Assembly: GCA_022561355.1 (NCBI GenBank)
Contig: JADFRJ010000028.1
Location: forward strand, 1 to 15,934
Direction of reading: 5' to 3'
DNA length: 15,934 nucleotides
From: Chloroflexota bacterium
Lineage (GTDB): Bacteria > Chloroflexota > Dehalococcoidia > DSTF01 > RBG-16-68-14
Shown: positions 1-7,054 of the stretch, in pieces
Layout: each line of letters starts with the position of its first letter
How positions within the stretch are numbered: position 1 is the stretch's first letter
Translations under genes and position numbers: made by a program
The notes under the pieces: generated by a model
What the model was told of the DNA's origin: nothing
The model's input: the letters and a program-made list of their open reading frames with translations, nothing else
The model's database searches: none

Positions 1-1
1 C

Positions 2-328
2 AAGGAGACCGGAGCGACCGGCACGCTGCTGCTGACGCAACTGCGCAGCCCGTTCGGCATCGTGCGCCAGGAGGGTGAGCGCATCGTCGGCTTCGAGGAG
101 AAGCCGCTGCTGCCGCACTGGGTGAGCGCCGGAGTCTACGTGTTGGAGCGCTCGTTCTTCGCGGACCTGCCGGACGTCGGCGACCACGAGGATGAGCTGT
201 TCCCCAAGCTGGCCGCCGAAGGCCGTCTCTACGGCTTTCGTTCGGACGCTTACTGGAAGGCGATCGATACGGTGAAGGACCTCAACGACGCTGCGGACCA
301 GCTCGCCGGTGCGGGGAGTGGCTCGTGA
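2..328 (+). CDS. Sugar-phosphate nucleotidyltransferase, C-terminal part (partial)
   Basis: The reading frame is open from base 2, so the start lies before the window and only about 108 residues are present. The visible part has the middle-to-end pattern of NTP_transferase enzymes, which join a hexose 1-phosphate to an NTP to make an NDP-sugar plus pyrophosphate. It shows a 'GFEEKP' stretch, a 'VSAGVYVLE' strand, an Asp/Glu-rich 'HEDELFPKLA' segment and a closing 'YWKAIDTVKDL' block. The GTG at 62 is an internal codon, not a start, because similarity continues upstream of it. The stop overlaps the next start (GTGA, 325-328), so the two genes are coupled. The neighbouring phosphoglucose/phosphomannose isomerase suggests a mannose- or glucose-1-phosphate substrate and a GDP- or UDP-sugar product. 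The nucleotide and sugar cannot be fixed because the signature N-terminus is missing. Confidence 0.85.
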   Translation, partial: KETGATGTLLLTQLRSPFGIVRQEGERIVGFEEKPLLPHWVSAGVYVLERSFFADLPDVGDHEDELFPKLAAEGRLYGFRSDAYWKAIDTVKDLNDAADQLAGAGSGS

Positions 329-1386
329 GCCACGACGTCCTCGACGACAGGGCTAGCCTCGAGCGGCTGGACCCGCACGGCATGCTGGCGCGCATCGAAG
401 CGTTGCCGGAGCAGTGCGAGGAGGCCTGGCGGCGCGCTGGCGACCTGAGGCTGCCTGAGACGCACGCAGAGGCCCGAGACGTGGTCTTACTGGGTATGGG
501 TGGCTCTGCCATCTCAGGCGACATCCTGCGGTCGCTAGCGGCGCTGACGGGCCGCAAGCCAGTCCAGGTCGTGCGTGGGTACGACATCCCCGCCTCGGTG
601 GGGGAGGACACGCTCGTTGTGGCGTGCAGTCACAGCGGTAACACGGAGGAGACGCTATCCGCGTTCCAGCAAGCGCTAGACGTAGGCGCCAAGACGTTCG
701 TGATCACGACCGGCGGCGAGATCGCGAAGCTGGCAGACGGAGCTGGCACCCCCGTGTTCCGCTACGAGTACGAAGGCGAGCCGCGTTCTTCCACCGGGCA
801 CCAACTGATGGCGCTGCTGGCGCTCGGCGGGAGAGCAGGGCTCGTGGAGTCTCAGGAGCAAGCCGTCTCCGAGGCGGTAACGCTGATGAAGAAGCAGCGT
901 GCCGAGCTGGGCTTCGAATCGCCGCGCGACCAGAACCCCGCGAAACAGTTAGCGGAGCGGCTGCACGGGCGCTTGCCGGTCATCGTTGGGGCTGGCGTGC
1001 TGGACGTCGCGGCCTATCGCTGGAAGACGCAGATCAATGAGAATAGCAAGTCGTGGGCGTTGCATGAGACGCTGCCGGAACTGGACCACAACACTATAGT
1101 TGGCTTCGGGAAGCCCGACGTCTCGCGCCTCCACGCGGTGTTCCTGCGGCATGCGGGGCTCCACCCGCGGCTGCTGCTGCGCTACGAAGCGACAGGCGAG
1201 GCGCTCGACGATGCGGGCGTCTCACATGAGACGGTCGAGGCGCAAGGCACGAGCGCACTGGCGCAGGTGATGACGGCCATCTACTTCGGAGACCTGACGA
1301 GCTATTATCTGGCGCTGCTGAATGAAGTACAGCCGGCTACCGTCGAACCGATCGACACACTCAAGGCGAAACTAACAGAGCGTTAG
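325..1386 (+). CDS. Bifunctional phosphoglucose/phosphomannose isomerase
   Basis: A 353-residue cytoplasmic SIS-fold isomerase that interconverts fructose 6-phosphate with glucose 6-phosphate and mannose 6-phosphate. The first SIS domain shows the phosphate-binding loops GMGGSAISGD (57-66) and CSHSGNTEET (101-110), followed by RSSTGH (154-159). The second part holds KTQINENSKSW and ELDHN. Glu239 and His255 have the same 16-residue spacing as the catalytic Glu/His pair I recall from archaeal PGI/PMI enzymes. Length and motif order match the bifunctional family rather than classical Pgi of about 550 residues. The GTG start overlaps the preceding stop (GTGA), which fixes the start and couples it to the nucleotidyltransferase. 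The pair would channel hexose phosphates toward NDP-sugars for glycans. Sugar preference is inferred from the family. Confidence 0.9.
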   Translation: MSHDVLDDRASLERLDPHGMLARIEALPEQCEEAWRRAGDLRLPETHAEARDVVLLGMGGSAISGDILRSLAALTGRKPVQVVRGYDIPASVGEDTLVVACSHSGNTEETLSAFQQALDVGAKTFVITTGGEIAKLADGAGTPVFRYEYEGEPRSSTGHQLMALLALGGRAGLVESQEQAVSEAVTLMKKQRAELGFESPRDQNPAKQLAERLHGRLPVIVGAGVLDVAAYRWKTQINENSKSWALHETLPELDHNTIVGFGKPDVSRLHAVFLRHAGLHPRLLLRYEATGEALDDAGVSHETVEAQGTSALAQVMTAIYFGDLTSYYLALLNEVQPATVEPIDTLKAKLTER

Positions 1387-1391
1387 GGAAC
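1375..1391 (+). repeat. 17-base imperfect direct repeat, left copy
   Basis: This copy reads acagagcgttagggaac and contains the isomerase stop codon. It matches 15 of 17 bases of the copy at 2391-2407. The two copies bracket the hypothetical gene at 1438-2391, so they may mark a past insertion or duplication boundary. A chance match at this length is possible. Confidence 0.5.
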
Positions 1392-1437
1392 CTCGGACGC
1401 GCATGCGGTGTATTCGTAGCGGAAGAGGAATCTGCAG

Positions 1438-2391
1438 ATGGGGTATCGATTTCTTGGAATCGTGACAGTGCTGGTTCTCCTTGCGCTCAATACGAGCGGC
1501 GCGAGCGCGAAGCCGCCACGCTACATCATTACGGGTGGTGAGCTTGGCGCGTACGCGGCGCTTATCGAGCCCGTCGAAGGAGATCCGTTCTCAGTTCAAC
1601 TTCCAGGACAGGATTCTCGTGCCACAGTAGCGCCGGCGCACACTCCTGGCCTTGTGTACAAAGTCTGGCAGCCATTCGGATACTTGGATCTCGTGCCGGT
1701 GCTGGATTACTATCCGGAGTCCGGCCTCATCCGAATGGAGTGGTCGGGCGACTGGTACCAGGCTGGTCGTTCAACTGTTGCACTGCTTAAGGACGTGCTA
1801 GACCACGCGTTGCAGAAGAAGGCAGCTGGAGAGCTTGAGGACAGCGTCATACGCGCCCAGCTACGCGACAAGCACTTCCCGGAGGCATCGTTTCTGCTGC
1901 GGCTCTATGCCGCGCCAGGCGAGGGCTACAACGTTCAGGGCTCGCGCGAGTGCATGCGTTGCACGCTCTTGTCAGGGCCAATCGAAACGTTCGTTATGGT
2001 CCACTTAGCCGAGGTCTTAGAAGGTCCGTTGGTCGGCCCGGCGCCCCAGGTGCCGCCGTATGCAATCGAATTCGAGGTGCTTGAGCCGCCTTCGGGTAGA
2101 GTCACAGGACTTCTGGGCATGTATCGCCCGCCGGAACTTGGCCGGCCGGGCCAGTTTTGGCTGGAGCACTACTCCCGCGACATACTGTATCGCGAAACAA
2201 CCCCCGGCTTCGACGCGGTAATCGCCGAGGCTCTAGAACGCAACCAGTGGGACACTGCGCCTTCTGGCAGAGCGCACATCGATCCTGAGTCTGGTGGCAA
2301 GGTCTGGCTGTGGCTCTGGATCGGCGGAATGGTTGTGGCTGCGCTGTGTGTCGGCAGCGCGATCATCTACGGACGCAGCACAGCAAAGTGA
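1438..2391 (+). CDS. Hypothetical secreted protein with C-terminal membrane anchor
   Basis: I do not recognise the family of this 317-residue protein. Residues 1-24 form a typical signal peptide: a basic start, the hydrophobic run GIVTVLVLLAL, and a Gly-Ala-Ser-Ala exit with cleavage likely before Lys25. Residues 289-311 are a Trp-rich hydrophobic segment followed by Arg and Lys, which predicts a type I topology with the bulk outside the cell and a short cytoplasmic end. The exported part has one Cys pair (Cys172-x2-Cys175) and many aromatic and Pro residues, but no motif I can tie to an enzyme. The ATG has a good GAGGA ribosome site about 8 bases upstream. Hand counts of two 60-base lines give 53-55% GC, against about 72% for one line in the isomerase gene. 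That contrast and the flanking 17-base repeat suggest a later arrival or relaxed selection. It converges on rpsI with 15 bases between. Confidence 0.8.
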   Translation: MGYRFLGIVTVLVLLALNTSGASAKPPRYIITGGELGAYAALIEPVEGDPFSVQLPGQDSRATVAPAHTPGLVYKVWQPFGYLDLVPVLDYYPESGLIRMEWSGDWYQAGRSTVALLKDVLDHALQKKAAGELEDSVIRAQLRDKHFPEASFLLRLYAAPGEGYNVQGSRECMRCTLLSGPIETFVMVHLAEVLEGPLVGPAPQVPPYAIEFEVLEPPSGRVTGLLGMYRPPELGRPGQFWLEHYSRDILYRETTPGFDAVIAEALERNQWDTAPSGRAHIDPESGGKVWLWLWIGGMVVAALCVGSAIIYGRSTAK

Positions 2392-2407
2392 CAGAACGTT
2401 AGGGGAC
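2391..2407 (+). repeat. 17-base imperfect direct repeat, right copy
   Basis: This copy reads acagaacgttaggggac and matches 15 of 17 bases at 1375-1391. It begins at the last base of the hypothetical gene's stop and runs to the edge of the rpsI stop. It therefore fills the whole gap between the two convergent genes. Confidence 0.5.
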
Positions 2408-2805
2408 TAGCGCTTGGTGTACTGAGGGGCCTTGCGGGCGCGCTTCAGGCCGTACTTCTTACGCTCTTTGACACGCGCATCACGAGTCAAGTGGCCGGCT
2501 TTACGCAGGGCGCTGTGGTAGCTGTCGTCGTCGGCGGCGAGTAGCGCTCGCGCGATACCATGCTTGATAGCGTCGGCCCAACCAGAGATGCCTCCGCCCG
2601 CGACCTTCACCTGCACATGGAACTTGTCCGTGGTCTCGGTCAAGACGAGCGGCTGCATGATCCTGTGGCGATGATGAATGCGGGTGAACACTTCGTCTAG
2701 TGGCTTTTCGTTGACGATGTGATCGCCGGCGCCCGGGTAGAGGCGGACGCGGGCGACAGCGTTCTTGCGGCGTCCGGTGCCGTGGTAGTACTGCTCGTTC
2801 GTCAT
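2407..2805 (-). CDS. rpsI: 30S ribosomal protein S9
   Basis: The product is 132 residues, the usual length for S9 of the small subunit. It shows the family start GTGRRKNAVARV (9-20), the GGGISGW loop with the following helix, and the basic tail ending in QYTKR, whose last residues reach the P-site tRNA anticodon in known ribosomes. The ATG overlaps the rplM stop as ATGA, the standard coupled L13-S9 pair. This is the last gene of the minus-strand cluster. Only 15 bases separate its stop from the convergent plus-strand gene, and no terminator hairpin is visible there. Confidence 0.98.
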   Translation of the reverse strand: MTNEQYYHGTGRRKNAVARVRLYPGAGDHIVNEKPLDEVFTRIHHRHRIMQPLVLTETTDKFHVQVKVAGGGISGWADAIKHGIARALLAADDDSYHSALRKAGHLTRDARVKERKKYGLKRARKAPQYTKR

Positions 2806-3287
2806 GCGGTGGCTTCGGCCTTCTCAGCCTCAGCCTGAGAGGGCTGAACCTCTTCCTTGCCCTTGCCGGCATTCACCTGAGCTTCGTGCGGATGTTCGGG
2901 GCCGGCGTAGACCTTCAGATGGCGGAGGATCTTTCGTCCCAAGCGGTTGTGCGGGATCATGCCCTTCACGGCTGCCTGGACAATGCGCTCCGGATGTCTC
3001 TCCAGCACACGCATGTAAGGGGTCTCTGTGAGGCCGCCGGGGTAGCCGGAGTGGCTGTAGTAGATCTTCTGGCGCGACTTAGCGCCCGTCACTCGCACCT
3101 TGTCGGCGTTGATGACGACCACGAAGTCGCCGTTGTCCATGTGCGGCGTGTAGGTAGGGCGGTACTTCCCGCGCAGGAGGTGCGTCACCTCGGTCGCGAT
3201 GCGCCCCAACGTCCGGTCGGCCGCGTCAACGACGTGCCAGCGCACTTCTACGTCTTTCGAACTTAAGGAGTAGGTCTTCCTATTCAT
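2802..3287 (-). CDS. rplM: 50S ribosomal protein L13
   Basis: L13 is an early-assembly protein of the large subunit. The 161-residue product shows the DAADRTLGRIAT block (21-32), GDFVVVINADKV (53-64), YYSHSGYPGG and the AVKGMIPHNRLGR block typical of the family. A longer frame from a TTG at 3302 exists. The ATG at 3287 is chosen because a GGAG ribosome site sits 9 bases before it and residues MNRKTYS match family starts. The core ends near residue 140. A tail of about 20 residues rich in Lys, Glu and Ala follows, longer than the usual protein of about 142 residues. Its stop overlaps the rpsI start. A hairpin with a T run lies just upstream, between truA and this gene, so rplM-rpsI may be partly an independent unit. 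Confidence 0.97.
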   Translation of the reverse strand: MNRKTYSLSSKDVEVRWHVVDAADRTLGRIATEVTHLLRGKYRPTYTPHMDNGDFVVVINADKVRVTGAKSRQKIYYSHSGYPGGLTETPYMRVLERHPERIVQAAVKGMIPHNRLGRKILRHLKVYAGPEHPHEAQVNAGKGKEEVQPSQAEAEKAEATA

Positions 3288-3300
3288 TTCGATTTGCTCC

Positions 3301-3323
3301 AAAAAGCCGGCGCATGCGCCGGC
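3301..3323 (-). terminator. GC-rich palindromic hairpin with T5 run between truA and rplM
   Basis: On the minus strand an 18-base perfect palindrome, GCCGGCGCATGCGCCGGC (3306-3323), is followed at once by TTTTT (3305-3301) and then by GGAG, the rplM ribosome site. A strong stem with a T run is the form of an intrinsic terminator. It begins only 7 bases after the truA stop. The T run is short, so it may act as a partial terminator or attenuator, or as a stem protecting an RNA end ahead of rplM. No separate promoter for rplM is evident. Confidence 0.6.
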
Positions 3324-3330
3324 AGACCTC

Positions 3331-4112
3331 CTATGATAGCGCGTTTGCGTTCGTAAGATCGAGGCCCTGATAGGCGACTTCCTCCAAGCAGAGGCCGTGA
3401 GGCGGCGCGACAGGTCCCGCGGTGGCTAGTTCAGGCTTCGCCAGGAGGCTGCGGAAGGCATTGGGGGTGAGCTTGCCGCTCCCGACCTCGACAAGCGCGC
3501 CGACGGTGCGCCGGACCTGGTGCCGCAGGAAGGCGTTGGCCGTCATCTCGACGACCACAGCCGGCGGGTCGCGCACGATGTCGCAGCGCTGCACACAGCG
3601 GACGGTGGAGACGCCCTCGTCGCGGGTGAACGACGCGAAATCGTGCTCGCCGACGAGGGCCGACGCGGCGTCCCGCATCGCCTCGAGGTCGAGCGTACCC
3701 GGCACGTGCCAGGCGCGCGCGCGGGTGAGCGGAGAGCGTGAACGGGCGTTGTAGATGGTGTATCGATACGTGCGGGCGGTGGCGTGCCGTCGCGGGTCGA
3801 AATCGGCGTCGACTTCGTGCGCGCGGCGGACGGCGATGTCCTTAGGGAGCCAGGCGTTGAGGCCGGTCTCGAACACGGAGGTCTCAAGAATCGATGTGGT
3901 ATCGAAGGCGGCCACTTGGCCTCGTGCGTGAACGCCGGCGTCCGTACGCCCGGCAAAGGCAGCGCGCGAGCGCTCTCCCGTCAGCTTCTCGATGGCGGTT
4001 TCCAGCGTGTCCTGGATGCTAGGGTCGCCCTTCTGAAGTTGGGAGCCATGGTAGGCGGCCCCGTCGTATTCGAGGAGGAGGGCGATGCGGCGTGTGGGCG
4101 GGAGCCCGTCAC
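3331..4112 (-). CDS. truA: tRNA pseudouridine(38-40) synthase, with apparent 1-base frameshift near the start
   Basis: TruA converts U38-U40 of the tRNA anticodon arm to pseudouridine. The frame ending at 3331 is complete in its core: LLLEYDGAAYHGSQ near the start, the catalytic GRTDAGVHA (Asp codon 3940-3942), ARTYRY, FLRHQVRR, and PPHGLCLEEVAY near the end. Upstream, this frame meets a stop inside rplQ, and the stretch between holds no ATG, GTG or TTG. The first such codon is the GTG at 3915, which lies after the catalytic Asp and cannot be the true start. A GTG at 4112-4110 overlaps the rplQ stop as GTGA, the coupling style used elsewhere here, but in a frame that needs one extra base. One more C in the CCC runs around 4096-4102 would give VTGSRPTRRIALLLEYDG, a normal TruA start. 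A base lost in sequencing, a real mutation or programmed frameshifting could each explain this. Confidence 0.85.
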
Positions 4113-4471
4113 TCTTCGTCGTCGATCAGCTCGATTCGAGCCATGGGAGCGCCGTCGCCCCCGCGCGGGCCGAGCTTGAGAATGCGCGTGTAGCCGCCGT
4201 TGCGGTCGGCGTAGCGTGGCGCGAGTTCTTCGAAGACTTCAGCGACGAGGTCTTTATCGTTAAGGTACTTGAGCGCCTGGCGGCGAGCGTGAAGGCTGCC
4301 GTCCTTGCCCAGCGTGATCATCTTCTCGGCGGAGCGTCGGGTCTCCTTGGCCTTTGCCTCGGTCGTGCGGATCGACTCGTGGCGGAGCAGGTCCTTGACC
4401 AGGTTGCGCAGCAGCGCCTTGCGATGCCCGCTGGGCCGGCTGAGCTTGTTGTAGCCTAGGCGATGTCGCAT
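4109..4471 (-). CDS. rplQ: 50S ribosomal protein L17
   Basis: At 120 residues, this is the usual bacterial L17, which lies near the polypeptide exit of the large subunit. It opens MRHRLGYNKLSRPSGHRKAL, continues with RNLVKDLLRHESIRTTEAKAKE and contains the RNGGYTRILKLGPRGGD block, all family hallmarks. The last residues are acidic (IDDEE). It follows rpoA by 9 bases with AGGA 7 bases before the ATG, the classical alpha-operon order. Its TGA overlaps a GTG that should start truA. Confidence 0.98.
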   Translation of the reverse strand: MRHRLGYNKLSRPSGHRKALLRNLVKDLLRHESIRTTEAKAKETRRSAEKMITLGKDGSLHARRQALKYLNDKDLVAEVFEELAPRYADRNGGYTRILKLGPRGGDGAPMARIELIDDEE

Positions 4472-4480
4472 CAGAGAATC

Positions 4481-5599
4481 CTACCCCTTCTCGTCGGCCG
4501 TCTCTAGCAGCTCGGACGGGTCTTCGCCAGCCTCTTGCAGCGCCTGGATCAGGGCAGCGCCGAGCGGGCTGACGTTCTCGCCCCCATCGACGAGCGCATC
4601 AGGGCTGGCGTCCTCGGTCTCGGCTTGCTCCTGGATGTAGCCGAGTTCACTGAGCTTGGCCTTTAGTTCGTCGTATGACTTCTGGCCGAAGTTGCGGAGG
4701 GTGAGCAGCTCGTCCTCACTCTTTTCGAGGACCTGGCCGACGGTCATCAGGCCGCTGCGCTTCAGGCAGTTGTAAGCCCGTACCGAGAGGTCCAGCTCCT
4801 CAATTGGGGTGTTGTACTTGTCGGGCTCAAGCGCGACACCCCGGCCGACACCGTGTTCGACCACGGCTGGCTCAGGCTTCCCAAGCTGGGAGAAGATGAC
4901 CAGTTCGTCGCGCAGGATGTCGGCGCCCTGGCTGACGGCGTCTGAGGCCGTCATGGTGCCGTCCGTCCAAACTTCGAGGATCAGCTTGTCGTAGTTCGTC
5001 ATCGGGCCCACGCGGGTGTGCTCCACGTGGTAGTTCACCTTGCGTACCGGGCTGAAGATCGCATCAACTGGGATGACGCCGATGGGCAGCCCGTCCGAGA
5101 GGTCGGCGGGGAGATAGCCGCGCCCGCGCTCCACGGTGAACTCGACCGTGAGCTGTGCGTCGTCGGAATCGAGCGTGGCGAGGTAGAGTTCTGGGTTGAC
5201 GATCTCGTAGTCGGCGGCCACCTGGATATCGCTCGCGTGGACCTCGCCGGGGCCGCGCGCCTCCAGATACAGCTTGCCCGGCCGCTCTGAAAGCGGGCGC
5301 AGCCTGATCTCCTTGAACTTCAGGAGCAACTCCATGGTGTCTTCCCTGACGCCCTTGATGGTCGAGAACTCATGCACGACCTCTTCGATGCGGATCGACG
5401 TGATCGCCGCTCCCGGCAGAGAGCCTAGCAGGGCGCGCCGCATCGAGTTCCCCAGCGTGATGCCGAAGCCCGCGGCGAGCGGTTCAGCAATGAGGCGAGC
5501 GTATGACTCGGTCTCTTCATCGACCGTGATGCTCGGCGCCTCCGGCTCGATGACCGTGAGGCTGGCCGGGTCCGTGGTTTCAAAGCTAGCGACGTTCAT
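4481..5599 (-). CDS. rpoA: DNA-directed RNA polymerase subunit alpha, with extended C-terminus
   Basis: The alpha subunit dimerises to scaffold RNA polymerase assembly, and its C-terminal domain contacts promoter DNA and activators. The 372-residue product has the N-terminal domain (about 28-240) with GFGITLGNSMRRALLGSLPG and VREDTMELLLKFKEI. A linker follows, and then the helix-hairpin-helix C-terminal domain (263-322) with LDLSVRAYNCLKRSGLMTVG and LRNFGQKSYDELKAKL. Residues 323-372 are an acidic extension, making the protein about 50 residues longer than the common 315-330. It contains 'PLGAALIQALQEAGEDPSELLE', which looks helical. The ATG is preceded by GGGGAAGG 6 bases upstream and follows rpsD by 13 bases. 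The alpha domain sequence is one reason I favour Chloroflexota. Confidence 0.98.
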   Translation of the reverse strand: MNVASFETTDPASLTVIEPEAPSITVDEETESYARLIAEPLAAGFGITLGNSMRRALLGSLPGAAITSIRIEEVVHEFSTIKGVREDTMELLLKFKEIRLRPLSERPGKLYLEARGPGEVHASDIQVAADYEIVNPELYLATLDSDDAQLTVEFTVERGRGYLPADLSDGLPIGVIPVDAIFSPVRKVNYHVEHTRVGPMTNYDKLILEVWTDGTMTASDAVSQGADILRDELVIFSQLGKPEPAVVEHGVGRGVALEPDKYNTPIEELDLSVRAYNCLKRSGLMTVGQVLEKSEDELLTLRNFGQKSYDELKAKLSELGYIQEQAETEDASPDALVDGGENVSPLGAALIQALQEAGEDPSELLETADEKG

Positions 5600-5612
5600 G
5601 TACTGCCTTCCC

Positions 5613-6248
5613 CTAACGCGAGTAGTACTCGACGATAACTGCTGGGTCGAACTTAGCGCCTACCTGCGCGACGTCCGGTTGGGCGATGACGCGGCCGGCC
5701 ATCGTGGCCGCGTCGACGCCGAGCCAGTCCGGGATCTCTTTCCCCTGCATGGACTCTTGCATGACCTTGATCAGTTCGCTGCGCTTTCCTTTTGCCGACC
5801 AGGTAATCTCATCGCCAATCTTGGCGGCGCAAGACGGGATGTCCGTCAACCGGCCGTTCAAGTTGATGTGGCCGTGGCGGACGATCTGGCGCGCCTGAGC
5901 GCGCGAGTCGGCAAACCCGAGGCGGAAGACGACATTGTCCAGACGGCCTTCCAGCAGACGGACGAGCGTATCGCCGGTGACGCCGGTGCGGCGTAGGGCT
6001 TCCTTGTAGTAGCGGCGAAACTGCTTCTCCAAGACGCCGTAGGTAGCGCGGGCCCGCTGTTTGTGCTGAAGCTGGAGGGCGCGGTCAGATACGCGCCGGC
6101 GACGCATGCCAAACTTCTTGGTTTGACCAGGCGGGTTGGGACGCCGCTCAAACGCGCATTTGGGGCCCATGCAGCGGTCACCCTTGAGATAAAGCTTGTC
6201 GCCGTATCGGCGGCAAAGCCGGCAGACGGCACCCGTATATCGGGCCAT
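5613..6248 (-). CDS. rpsD: 30S ribosomal protein S4, zinc-binding form
   Basis: S4 nucleates small-subunit assembly on the 5' domain of 16S rRNA and in some bacteria represses the alpha operon. The 211-residue product begins MARYTGAVCRLCRRYG and has Cys9, Cys12, Cys26 and Cys31, a full zinc-ligand set. The S4 RNA-binding domain follows near residues 98-160 with RLDNVVFRLGFADSRAQARQ and the HGHINLNG loop. The end, VIVEYYSR, is typical. It sits 11 bases after rpsK in the standard order. Autoregulation is possible from the family, but I see no operator. Confidence 0.98.
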   Translation of the reverse strand: MARYTGAVCRLCRRYGDKLYLKGDRCMGPKCAFERRPNPPGQTKKFGMRRRRVSDRALQLQHKQRARATYGVLEKQFRRYYKEALRRTGVTGDTLVRLLEGRLDNVVFRLGFADSRAQARQIVRHGHINLNGRLTDIPSCAAKIGDEITWSAKGKRSELIKVMQESMQGKEIPDWLGVDAATMAGRVIAQPDVAQVGAKFDPAVIVEYYSR

Positions 6249-6259
6249 GTAAGTTCCTC

Positions 6260-6640
6260 CTAGACTCTACGCCGCTTACGCGCCCGACAGCCGTTGTGCG
6301 GCATGGGAGTCACGTCGCGAATGCTGAGAATCGCTAGGCCGGCCGCTTGAAGTGCGCGGATGGCCGCTTCCCGGCCGGAGCCGGGTCCTTTCACGCTGAC
6401 GTCCACTTGGCGCATGCCGTTGTCCATGGCTTTGCGGGCGACGCGCTCAGCGGCCTGCCCGGCCGCGAAGGGTGTTGACTTGCGGGAGCCTTTGAAGCCG
6501 ACGGTACCAGCGCTCCCAGATGCTATTACGTTGCCGTTCGGATCGGTCAGCGTGATCAGTGTGTTATTGAAAGTCGACTGGATGTACGCCCGTCCCTTGG
6601 GGACAGACTTCCGTTCTTTTCGTCGCGATCCGGTACCCAT
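6260..6640 (-). CDS. rpsK: 30S ribosomal protein S11
   Basis: S11 lies on the platform of the small subunit near the mRNA exit. The 126-residue product shows GRAYIQSTFNNTLITLTDPNG, the GFKGSRKSTPFAAGQAAE block, KGPGSGREAAIRAL and the C-terminal DVTPMPHNGCRARKRRRV, all characteristic and full length. The ATG has a GGAG ribosome site and follows rpsM by 18 bases. Nothing is unusual apart from the short basic N-terminus (GTGSRRKERKSVPKG). Confidence 0.98.
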   Translation of the reverse strand: MGTGSRRKERKSVPKGRAYIQSTFNNTLITLTDPNGNVIASGSAGTVGFKGSRKSTPFAAGQAAERVARKAMDNGMRQVDVSVKGPGSGREAAIRALQAAGLAILSIRDVTPMPHNGCRARKRRRV

Positions 6641-6658
6641 CTGTAGCTCCTTGCCAGC

Positions 6659-7042
6659 CTACTTCTTGGAAAGCGTCTTCTTCCTGCCTGCGATGGGCCT
6701 GCCGGGACCCTTGCGGCTGCGGGCGTTGGTCTTTGTGCGCTGGCCACGAACCGGCAAATTGCGCCGGTGGCGAATGCCTCGATAGCAATTGATCTCGATC
6801 AGCCGCTGGATATTTTGGCGCACCTGCCTTCGCAGGTCTCCCTCGACCGTGTAGGTCTTGTCGATCACTTCGCGGATGCGCGTGACCTGGTCATCGGCAA
6901 GTTCATTCGTTTTCGTGTTGCCATCGACCTTCGCTTGCTCGCAGATCTTGGCCGCCGTAGTCGTGCCAATGCCGAAGATGTAACGCAGCGATACGTCGAT
7001 ACGCTTGTCGCGGGGGACATCAATGCCGGCAATACGTGCCAT
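6659..7042 (-). CDS. rpsM: 30S ribosomal protein S13
   Basis: S13 sits in the head of the small subunit and forms intersubunit bridges, with its tail reaching the P site. The 127-residue product starts MARIAGIDVPRDKRI, carries the helix-two-turn-helix YIFGIGTTTAAKIC, and has CYRGIRHRRNLPVRGQRTKTNARSRKGP. It ends in a basic run (GRKKTLSKK). GGAG is 8 bases before the ATG. It follows rpmJ by 12 bases, at the head of the classical alpha operon. Confidence 0.98.
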   Translation of the reverse strand: MARIAGIDVPRDKRIDVSLRYIFGIGTTTAAKICEQAKVDGNTKTNELADDQVTRIREVIDKTYTVEGDLRRQVRQNIQRLIEINCYRGIRHRRNLPVRGQRTKTNARSRKGPGRPIAGRKKTLSKK

Positions 7043-7054
7043 CGGTGTTGCTCC

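Noticed and set aside
2392..2406. A bidirectional terminator between the convergent genes
   Set aside because: The 14 bases hold only a short AACGTT palindrome and no stem with a T run on either strand.
3331..3915. truA as a short gene starting at the GTG at 3915
   Set aside because: It would lose the catalytic Asp motif and the whole N-terminal part, which is present and well conserved upstream in the same frame.
5274..5996. A 240-codon plus-strand open frame opposite the rpoA start and rpsD
   Set aside because: Its composition mirrors the complementary strand of two certain genes, and no domain or plausible start context is visible.
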